DNA from: Collinsella aerofaciens
Lineage (GTDB): Bacteria > Actinomycetota > Coriobacteriia > Coriobacteriales > Coriobacteriaceae
Length of the DNA: 5,751 nt
Reading direction: 5' to 3'
Assembly: GCF_028209885.1 (NCBI RefSeq)
Contig: NZ_JAQLEM010000059.1
Coordinates: 1-5,751, forward strand
Of this stretch, positions 1 through 4,676 are shown in pieces. The first letter of the stretch is position 1. Every line of letters starts with the position of its first letter. The position numbers and the translations under genes were made by a program. The notes beneath the pieces were generated by a model. That model saw nothing but the letters and a program-made list of their open reading frames with translations, was not told where the DNA came from and made no database searches.

Positions 1-38
1 GCCTCTCGGCGGCCTTGCGAAAAACAAATCCAAGTTAG

Positions 39-53
39 ACCATTTCAAATGGT
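39..53. repeat. Perfect inverted repeat 7-1-7
   Basis: ACCATTT and AAATGGT flank a single central C, making a perfect 15-base palindrome. The one-base centre is too short for an RNA hairpin, so a dimeric DNA-binding protein site is more plausible than a terminator. No function can be assigned. A similar arrangement (CATTTG, GG, CAAATG) occurs at 1793-1806 in another intergenic stretch, but the match is short and could be chance. Confidence 0.4.
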
Positions 54-134
54 TCGATGTCTGCCCGGATGCGACACAACTGGTGTGTCCATCCTCGCAG
101 TATCCGGTTCTCAAGGTGCACGCCTGCGCTGGTT

Positions 135-149
135 CCCGGTCCGACCGGG
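135..149. repeat. G+C-rich perfect inverted repeat 7-1-7
   Basis: CCCGGTC and GACCGGG flank one C. Together with the GGGGCCCC/CCCCGGGG block at 183-194 it forms a small cluster of G+C-rich self-complementary sequence in the gene-free left stretch. No T-run follows on either strand, so this is not an intrinsic terminator. The function is unknown. Confidence 0.35.
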
Positions 150-209
150 CCGCGCGGCAAGGAGATATATTGCCAGACCGGAGGGGCCCCGGGGGCGGGA
201 ATCTGGACG

Positions 210-227
210 TACACATTTCCTACACAT
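210..227. repeat. Direct repeat TACACAT x2 at 11-base spacing
   Basis: TACACAT at 210-216 recurs exactly at 221-227 with TTCC between, a spacing of 11 bases or about one helical turn. Such phased repeats can be binding sites for a regulator, but two copies of a 7-mer are weak evidence and no gene start lies next to them in this window. Confidence 0.3.
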
Positions 228-303
228 CTTGGGATCCGACTAACGTTTGCCAGCCGTTACCTACCGCTCGCCGAGCATCTCTTTATATAAGGCAGTCTCA
301 TGG

Positions 304-1704
304 TTAAAGCGGATACGTCCCCCTAGCTAAAGCACAGCCAGCATCGAGCAACTCATCACGTTCTTCCACCGAGAACCCCTCGGCGTAGACGCGCACCACC
401 GGTTCGGTCCCGCTAGGACGGACCAGCAGCCACGTGTCATCCTCGAATGCCAAACGCAAGCCATCCATATGGCTAACGTTTTGCGGCACCTTGCCACAAA
501 TCGACTTGGGGTTTACGCCCGGCAGCAGGGTTCGTAACGTTTCGGCATCTTCGGCCTCAAGGCGTAAATCGCGTCGACCGTAACTCGTCTTACCAAAACT
601 GTCCTCGAGTTGGTCGACCAGAACGCCCAAAGGCGCGTCCGTCTTTGCCATAAGCTCACACAGAATCAGACAGGCGAGGATTCCATCGCGCTCGGGCATA
701 TGCGCGGCAATGCCGATACCACCGGCTTCTTCGCCGCCTATGAGGACGCCGCCCTTCTTCATCTCCGCCGCTATATATTTGAAACCGACCGGTTTGACGG
801 TCACGCGGCAGCCAAGCGCCTCGGCAATGCGACGCACGAGCGTCGAGCACGAAAGATTGACGACGACGCGCCCCTCCAAATTACGAAATTGAACCAAGTC
901 GCCCAAAACGAGCGCCATGATCTGATGCGGATGTATATATCTGCCGCGCTCGTCAACCGCGCCGATGCGGTCGGCGTCGCCGTCGGTCACCAGGCCAGCG
1001 CAAGCTCCGTCCTCGATAACCGTGCGCTCGCAAGCGTCCACCCAAGGCTCAACGGGGTCGGGGCAGATATCTTCTTGGTCAGACGCCTGCCCGGCGTGAA
1101 TCTCGTGCACCTCAACGCCAAGCTCGCGCAGCAAGTCGGCTAGATAGCCCTGGGCTGCGCCGCCCATGGGATCGACGACCACGCGCAGGTGCGCGGCGCG
1201 GATGGCTTCGGCATCGACAAACGATGCCACCGCCTGCATATAGTCAGGAATAATATCCGCGGTGCGATATTGCCCTTCGATCCCCATTGGCTCGGGAGCC
1301 ATGGTCTCTTCGAGCTCTTCGATGACATCCTGGTTGGCGGTCGAGCCGTCACCCATGCGAATCTTGAGGCACAGATAACCCTGCGGATGATGGGACCCCG
1401 TCACCATGAGCGCGCCGCACGCCTCACCGTCATAAGCCGCCGCCCACGTAAGGGCAGGGGTCGGAACAGGTCGCGAAGCGAGCACGGCGTCCAGCCCGTG
1501 CGCTGCTAGCACGCCCGCCGCAAGCTCAGCGAACTCGCTCGCGAGGGGCCGGGTGTCGAACCCTATATATACCGTTTTGCCCGGATTGGTCTTTTGCCAC
1601 AACTCGCCGACGGCATCGGCGATACGGGCAACGTTATCGGCAGTAAAGTCCTCATCGACGCGAGCGCGCCAACCGTCAGTTCCAAAATGAATTATCGCGC
1701 ACAC
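304..1704 (-). CDS. Alpha-D-phosphohexomutase (phosphoglucomutase / phosphomannomutase)
   Basis: Family members interconvert hexose 1- and 6-phosphates in the cytosol through a phosphoserine and a bound Mg ion, linking glycolysis to glycogen, cell-wall and exopolysaccharide precursors. Seen here, in a 466-residue product of normal length: N-terminal FGTDGWRA (7-14); active-site loop VTGSHHP with candidate phospho-Ser104; metal-binding DGDADR (241-246); sugar-binding GEEAGG (324-329); C-terminal phosphate-binding RPSGTEP (429-435). All four active-site blocks are present, so the enzyme is probably functional. The loop reads SHHP where most relatives have SHNP. I chose the GTG at 1704: a GAGGTG at 1712-1717 lies 7 bases upstream and homologues begin just before FGTDGWRA. 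An in-frame ATG at 1788 would add 28 unconvincing residues. The gene is a single unit, set off from the upstream minus-strand operon by a terminator. Glucose versus mannose preference cannot be read from the sequence. Confidence 0.93.
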   Translation of the reverse strand: MCAIIHFGTDGWRARVDEDFTADNVARIADAVGELWQKTNPGKTVYIGFDTRPLASEFAELAAGVLAAHGLDAVLASRPVPTPALTWAAAYDGEACGALMVTGSHHPQGYLCLKIRMGDGSTANQDVIEELEETMAPEPMGIEGQYRTADIIPDYMQAVASFVDAEAIRAAHLRVVVDPMGGAAQGYLADLLRELGVEVHEIHAGQASDQEDICPDPVEPWVDACERTVIEDGACAGLVTDGDADRIGAVDERGRYIHPHQIMALVLGDLVQFRNLEGRVVVNLSCSTLVRRIAEALGCRVTVKPVGFKYIAAEMKKGGVLIGGEEAGGIGIAAHMPERDGILACLILCELMAKTDAPLGVLVDQLEDSFGKTSYGRRDLRLEAEDAETLRTLLPGVNPKSICGKVPQNVSHMDGLRLAFEDDTWLLVRPSGTEPVVRVYAEGFSVEERDELLDAGCALARGTYPL

Positions 1705-1711
1705 GCGCAGA

Positions 1712-1717
1712 CACCTC
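1712..1717 (-). promoter_or_regulatory. Ribosome binding site deciding the mutase GTG start
   Basis: On the minus strand GAGGTG precedes the GTG codon (1702-1704) with a 7-base spacer. It lies inside the longer open frame that starts at ATG 1788, and supports the shorter protein beginning directly before the conserved N-terminal motif. Confidence 0.7.
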
Positions 1718-1792
1718 ACAGTGTTTGGATCATGGTACGCATGGGGTATACCCGCAACATGCACTCGGCAACCTGCCGGCACCAGCATTCAC

Positions 1793-1806
1793 CATTTGGG
1801 CAAATG
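1793..1806. repeat. Inverted repeat CATTTG-GG-CAAATG
   Basis: A perfect 6-2-6 palindrome about 90 bases upstream of the mutase GTG start and 22 bases from the neighbouring terminator's A-run. It could be an operator for the mutase promoter, which must lie between 1705 and about 1828. I could not identify a convincing -35/-10 pair there. Confidence 0.3.
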
Positions 1807-1828
1807 CTGCCGAGGACATGCAGGCAAT

Positions 1829-1857
1829 AAAAAAACCGCCCCGTATGGAGCGGTTTT
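1829..1857 (-). terminator. Intrinsic terminator of the regulator-methyltransferase operon
   Basis: AAAACCGC (1832-1839) pairs with GCGGTTTT (1850-1857) around a 10-base loop in which two further G-C pairs can form. Read on the minus strand, the hairpin begins 5 bases after the methyltransferase TAA and is followed by seven U (1829-1835), so it ends that transcript before the mutase gene. On the plus strand only four T follow, so activity in that direction should be weak. Confidence 0.85.
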
Positions 1858-1862
1858 ACCCT

Positions 1863-2756
1863 TTATATATCGAGCGCCTCGGCCATCGCTGCCGTAGTGA
1901 TTGCCGTGGTTCCACAACAACTGCCCACCATTGCGGCGCCGGCATGTCTCCATTCGATGCATGCGCGCGCGAAAGCTTCGGGGTTCTCGTGCCATACGGG
2001 GCCATCCTGAGTCTGGACCGGATCGCCCACGTTGGGACGCACCGTGACGGGAGTAGTCGCCGATGCAACCATCCTGGGCACCGCCGCGTTCGCGGCCGCA
2101 AGCGAACAGCAATTAACACCAACCGAGTTTGCGCCGTGTTTTTCGGCGTACAAAACGGCTGCCTCGATGTTGAGGCCATCGCCCAACAGGTCGCCTTTAT
2201 CGTCAACGACAAAACTCACCAGAACAGGCATGCCGTCGGCGGCATCTCGAGCGCCGGCAAGCATGGGCTGCAAATTACGGATAGACGTCACCGTCTCGAT
2301 CAGCAGACCGTCAACGCCGGCATTGAGCAAGGCGTGCGCCTGTTCGCGCGCAATGCCTCGGATTTCACGATACTCGGCAGAGTCCTCGGCAAACCACTCA
2401 ATACCGATCGGGCCCATCGAGCCCAGCAGCAGCTGAGGGTGCGCCTGGCGGGCATCGTCGACGGCCCCGCGATTGACCTCCGCCACGGACGGCGCAATCT
2501 GGTCGTGTTTGAGGGCATAGCTTGATGCCTGAAAGGTGTTGGTAATGAGCACCTGCGCGCCGGCGGCGACATACAAGCGATGGATACGAGAAACGGTCTG
2601 CGGCTCTGCCAGATTCCAAAACGCCGGTGGAATGTCGGCGGCATCGTACTCACTCAACAGAACACTGCCCATGGGGCCCTGCGCCAACAAGGTCTCGCTC
2701 GACAAGCGGCGCGCAAGTTCCTCGGCACCAAAGCGGTTGTAATAACTCGTATCCAT
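1863..2756 (-). CDS. Stand-alone homocysteine S-methyltransferase (zinc-dependent, MetH N-domain-like)
   Basis: Enzymes of this family transfer a methyl group to homocysteine, giving methionine, with the thiol activated by zinc held by three cysteines. Seen in this 297-residue protein: N-terminal GPMGSVLL (27-34), matching the DGAMGTML region of MetH; ITNTF (71-75); GSMGPIG (112-118); LLIET (151-155); and the zinc ligands Cys216 in GVNC and Cys280-Cys281 in GSCCGT. The length equals one (beta/alpha)8 barrel, with no folate, cobalamin or activation domains. The methyl donor is therefore unclear: S-methylmethionine as in MmuM, a betaine, or a separate methyl carrier. The ATG lies 10 bases after the regulator's stop, with only a weak GGGA five bases upstream, so translation is probably coupled to the upstream gene. 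The coding end reads ATA TAA directly before the terminator. The family call is firm, the donor unknown. Confidence 0.9.
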   Translation of the reverse strand: MDTSYYNRFGAEELARRLSSETLLAQGPMGSVLLSEYDAADIPPAFWNLAEPQTVSRIHRLYVAAGAQVLITNTFQASSYALKHDQIAPSVAEVNRGAVDDARQAHPQLLLGSMGPIGIEWFAEDSAEYREIRGIAREQAHALLNAGVDGLLIETVTSIRNLQPMLAGARDAADGMPVLVSFVVDDKGDLLGDGLNIEAAVLYAEKHGANSVGVNCCSLAAANAAVPRMVASATTPVTVRPNVGDPVQTQDGPVWHENPEAFARACIEWRHAGAAMVGSCCGTTAITTAAMAEALDI

Positions 2757-2766
2757 ATATATCCCG

Positions 2767-3189
2767 CTATTCCTCGACGCTGATTCCCTGCTTTTCGAGA
2801 TAGGCGAGCCAGCGGCTCATCGTGTCCTCGGATAGCGCATGCTCCATCATGCAGGCCTCGGAATCGGCTCGCTCAAATTCGACACCGAGCTCCTGAACCA
2901 AAAACGTGCGGATGAGGCGATGACGGTACCAGATAGCCGTGCCAACCTCGCGGCCGCGATCGGTCAGGATTACCTTGCCGTAGTGCGATTGCTCGACAAG
3001 CTCGGATGCCTTGAGCGCCGAAACCGCTTTATTGACCGATGCCTTGGAGACGCCAAGGCGCTGCGCGATGTCGACCGATCGCACACCGTTGGTTTCCCCC
3101 TCTTCGCTTTCAATGCGAACCATGCACTCCAAGTAGTCTTCGTTCGCCACCGTCAGATGCAGTTCGCGCGAGCTATTTGTCGTATCCAT
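2767..3189 (-). CDS. DtxR/MntR-family metal-dependent transcriptional repressor
   Basis: Proteins of this family bind a divalent metal such as Mn or Fe and then repress metal-uptake or related genes as dimers. The 140-residue product matches the short two-domain MntR form: winged helix with recognition region about 36-60 (DIAQRLGVSKASVNKAV), a wing around 66-78, then a dimerisation/metal domain, and no SH3-like tail. Likely metal ligands are Asp18 and Glu21 (EDYLE, as in MntR), His90 (YRH), and Cys113, Glu116 and His117 (ACMMEH, the spacing of the DtxR Cys-x-x-Glu-His site). The start is the ATG at 3189, with AAGGGA at 3199-3204 nine bases upstream. An in-frame ATG at 3210 would add seven residues and has no good ribosome binding site. 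It is the first gene of a two-gene operon with the methyltransferase and diverges from pepT. No metal transporter lies in the window, so its regulon cannot be read from context. Confidence 0.9.
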   Translation of the reverse strand: MDTTNSSRELHLTVANEDYLECMVRIESEEGETNGVRSVDIAQRLGVSKASVNKAVSALKASELVEQSHYGKVILTDRGREVGTAIWYRHRLIRTFLVQELGVEFERADSEACMMEHALSEDTMSRWLAYLEKQGISVEE

Positions 3190-3220
3190 GATCTTCCGTC
3201 CCTTCTGCATTCAATGGCTG

Positions 3221-3226
3221 ATTCTA
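3221..3226 (-). promoter_or_regulatory. Candidate -10 element of the regulator operon
   Basis: TAGAAT on the minus strand differs from TATAAT at one base and lies 31 bases upstream of the chosen ATG. At 17-base spacing the -35 hexamer would be CATACC (3244-3249), a poor match that falls exactly on one end of the palindrome at 3244-3261. A weak -35 covered by an operator is plausible for a repressed or autoregulated promoter. No start site has been mapped. Confidence 0.4.
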
Positions 3227-3243
3227 CCCCATCCAAGCGTCGT

Positions 3244-3261
3244 GGTATGCCGTGGCATACC
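3244..3261. promoter_or_regulatory. Perfect palindrome (8-2-8), candidate operator between dtxR-type gene and pepT
   Basis: GGTATGCC, GT, GGCATACC is a perfect inverted repeat in the divergent intergenic region. One end begins 17 bases upstream of the candidate -10 of the regulator operon; the other end is one base from the candidate extended -10 of pepT. A dimer bound here would cover both promoters. It is not followed by a T-run, so it is not a terminator. Autoregulation by the DtxR-type protein is an inference: the site resembles the inverted-repeat form of such operators but is not a canonical DtxR or MntR box as I know them. Confidence 0.55.
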
Positions 3262-3262
3262 G

Positions 3263-3271
3263 TGCTAGAGT
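3263..3271 (+). promoter_or_regulatory. Candidate extended -10 of pepT
   Basis: TGC followed by TAGAGT (four of six consensus bases) forms an extended -10 pattern 38 bases upstream of the pepT ATG. The -35 region would lie in the palindrome and has no good match, which extended -10 promoters can tolerate. This is tentative. Confidence 0.3.
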
Positions 3272-3297
3272 TCTTGTTGCACACGACGACCAAGATT

Positions 3298-3301
3298 GGA
3301 G
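3298..3301 (+). promoter_or_regulatory. pepT: Ribosome binding site fixing the pepT start
   Basis: GGAG sits eight bases before the ATG at 3310, the first codon that gives a peptidase T of normal length. It argues against the much longer upstream-open frame. Confidence 0.65.
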
Positions 3302-3309
3302 CGGTCTTT

Positions 3310-4557
3310 ATGGAAAACACCACCACGAGCCCCGATGTCCTCGAGCGCTTTTTGCGCTACGTCCAGATCAACACGCAGTCCGAGGATGCAAACTGTGACC
3401 AGGTACCCTCGAGCGCCGTTCAGTTTGACCTTGCCAACGTGCTGGCTGAAGAGCTGCGCGAGCTTGGTGCGGAAGATGCCCACGTGACCGAGCACGCCTA
3501 TGTCTGCGCGCATATCCCCGCAAGTGCGGGCGCTGAGGACAAGCCCGCCCTGGGCCTGATCGCCCATCTCGACACCACCGAAGTTGCACCGGGCGCCGGC
3601 GTGAAGCCGCATATCGTACACTACGAAGGCGGCGACCTGGTCTGCGGCACGGTTGACGGTAAGCCCGTTGCCATGGGTACCGCCAAGCTTCCCGCCCTGA
3701 CTGACCTCGCGGGTGAGGACCTGGTCTGCAGCGATGGCACCACGCTGCTGGGCGCGGACGACAAGGCAGGCGTCGCCGAGATCATGTCGCTTGTCGCGCG
3801 TATCGCTCAGGACCCTTCTCTGCCCCATCCCGCACTCGGCATTTGCTTCTGCCCTGACGAGGAGATCGGCCACGGAGCCGAGCTGTTGGATATCGATGCC
3901 TTTGGCTGCAAGTACGCCTACACGGTCGACGGCGGCCCCATCGGCGAGCTGGAGTGGGAGTGCTTTAACGCCGCCGAGGCGACCGTCCGCTTTGAGGGCC
4001 AGTCCATCCACCCGGGCGACGCCAAGGGCCGTATGGTCAACGCAGGCAATCTGTTCTGCGACTTCAACGCGTTGCTCCCCTACGCGCAGCGCCCGGAGTA
4101 TACGGAAGGCTACGAGGGCTTTTATCACCTTGAGGGTGTATCTGCGACCGTCGATCACGCCACAGCGCGCTATATCGTCCGCGACCATGACGCCGCCAAG
4201 TTCCAGCAGAAACTCGACCTTATTGATGCCGCCGCCTCGATGCTCAACCAGCGTCTGGGTGAGGAGCGCGTGACGGTCGAGATTAAGCAGCAGTATCGAA
4301 ATATGGCCGAGATCGTTCGCGACTATCCCGAGCTTATTGATGTTGCCAAGGAAGCCTACCTTGCCTGCGGCGTTGAGCCCCAAGTGCTGCCGATTCGTGG
4401 CGGCACCGACGGCGCGCAGCTGTCGTTCCGCGGTCTGCCCTGCCCCAACCTTTCCACCGGCGGCTATTGCTACCACGGCGTCAACGAGTTCGTCCCGGTC
4501 AGTTCGCTCGTCAAGATGACCGACGTGCTCCAGGAGCTCGTCGCCCGCTTTGCATAA
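3310..4557 (+). CDS. pepT: Peptidase T (tripeptide aminopeptidase, M20 zinc peptidase)
   Basis: Peptidase T is a cytosolic dizinc exopeptidase that removes the N-terminal residue of tripeptides, a late step in using imported peptides or recycling protein. The 415 residues match the usual length of about 410. Seen: HLDTTEVAPG with metal ligand His86 and Asp88; GADDKAG with bridging Asp150; CPDEEIGHG with catalytic Glu184 and ligand Glu185; TVDGG with Asp207; the lid/dimerisation domain about 215-325 with SIHPGDAKGRM (232-242); PIRGGTDGAQLSF (361-373); and YHGVNEF with ligand His389. Spacings agree with E. coli PepT (His78, Asp140, Asp196, His379, from memory). The start is the ATG at 3310, with GGAG at 3298-3301 eight bases upstream. 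The frame stays open leftwards across the opposite-strand regulator gene, but that extension is not coding. Transcription probably starts in the divergent region shared with the regulator and ends at the adjacent terminator. Confidence 0.96.
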   Translation: MENTTTSPDVLERFLRYVQINTQSEDANCDQVPSSAVQFDLANVLAEELRELGAEDAHVTEHAYVCAHIPASAGAEDKPALGLIAHLDTTEVAPGAGVKPHIVHYEGGDLVCGTVDGKPVAMGTAKLPALTDLAGEDLVCSDGTTLLGADDKAGVAEIMSLVARIAQDPSLPHPALGICFCPDEEIGHGAELLDIDAFGCKYAYTVDGGPIGELEWECFNAAEATVRFEGQSIHPGDAKGRMVNAGNLFCDFNALLPYAQRPEYTEGYEGFYHLEGVSATVDHATARYIVRDHDAAKFQQKLDLIDAAASMLNQRLGEERVTVEIKQQYRNMAEIVRDYPELIDVAKEAYLACGVEPQVLPIRGGTDGAQLSFRGLPCPNLSTGGYCYHGVNEFVPVSSLVKMTDVLQELVARFA

Positions 4558-4581
4558 GGAACTCGAACAATCCAGGTAAGC

Positions 4582-4622
4582 AAAACCGCCCCGTCCTCAA
4601 AACCGAGAACGGGGCGGTTTTT
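4582..4622 (+). terminator. Strong intrinsic terminator after pepT
   Basis: AAAACCGCCCCGT (4582-4594) pairs perfectly with ACGGGGCGGTTTT (4609-4621), a 13-base-pair stem. A CTC/GAG pairing in the loop (4596-4598 with 4605-4607) may extend it. Five T (4618-4622) follow on the plus strand. The hairpin begins 25 bases after the pepT stop. On the minus strand four T precede a G, so it may also slow transcripts leaving the IS element. Its left arm is identical over 13 bases to 1832-1844 in the other terminator. Confidence 0.92.
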
Positions 4623-4661
4623 GGTGCAAGGGGAAATAGAAGTTGGGTGTTCCTATAGTTT

Positions 4662-4667
4662 TGTCAA
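4662..4667 (-). promoter_or_regulatory. Outward-facing TTGACA at the IS110 right end
   Basis: A perfect -35 consensus lies on the minus strand 9 bases past the transposase stop, pointing out of the element. The hexamer 17 bases further on (4639-4644, AACTTC) is no -10, so the box is not part of a complete promoter as inserted. In several IS110-family elements a right-end -35 joins a left-end -10 when the element circularises. This box fits that role by position. Confidence 0.5.
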
Positions 4668-4676
4668 CCGTCGGGG

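Larger units (their letters stand above)
1..303. other. Left-edge stretch with no supported gene
   Basis: This is about 300 bases with no convincing gene. Two plus-strand frames are free of stops from the left edge: one to a TAA ending at 243, the other to a TAA ending at 307. Neither translation resembles a family I know, third-position base use is not clearly biased, and there is no good ribosome binding site. One of them could still be the tail of a gene starting left of the window. The minus strand shows no long open frame. The stretch lies just past the stop of the convergently placed mutase gene, and I see no T-tract terminator for that gene here. It holds palindromes at 39-53 and 135-149, a GGGGCCCC/CCCCGGGG block at 183-194 and a direct repeat at 210-227. 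It may be a spacer, the upstream region of a minus-strand gene further left, or decayed sequence. Confidence 0.5.

Noticed and set aside
40..75. GGTTCGA-like sequence as a possible tRNA T-arm
   Set aside because: The flanking bases do not form the 5-base T-stem, and no acceptor or anticodon arms can be drawn around it.
140..200. Collagen-like GPTGPRG in one frame of the left stretch, suggesting a phage tail-fibre remnant
   Set aside because: Only one short run of Gly-X-Y triplets is present, in G+C-rich palindromic DNA with no conserved flanks. It is too little to support a gene.
1705..1788. 28-residue N-terminal extension of the mutase from ATG 1788
   Set aside because: The extension has no similarity to the family and would begin inside the intergenic space near the terminator. 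The GTG at 1704 has a much better ribosome binding site.
610..2525. Plus-strand open frames of 177 and 266 codons opposite the mutase and methyltransferase
   Set aside because: Both are antisense to genes with clear catalytic motifs and show no domain or ribosome binding site.
2839..3309. Upstream extension of the pepT frame, which would give a 572-residue protein
   Set aside because: It runs antisense through the regulator gene and its promoter region. Peptidase T is full length from ATG 3310, which has its own ribosome binding site.
3265..4476. 403-codon open frame on the minus strand opposite pepT
   Set aside because: It lies entirely antisense to a well-supported peptidase T. Its composition (Val, Ala, Gly, Leu repeats without motifs) is typical of the mirror of a G+C-rich gene, and it has no recognisable domain.
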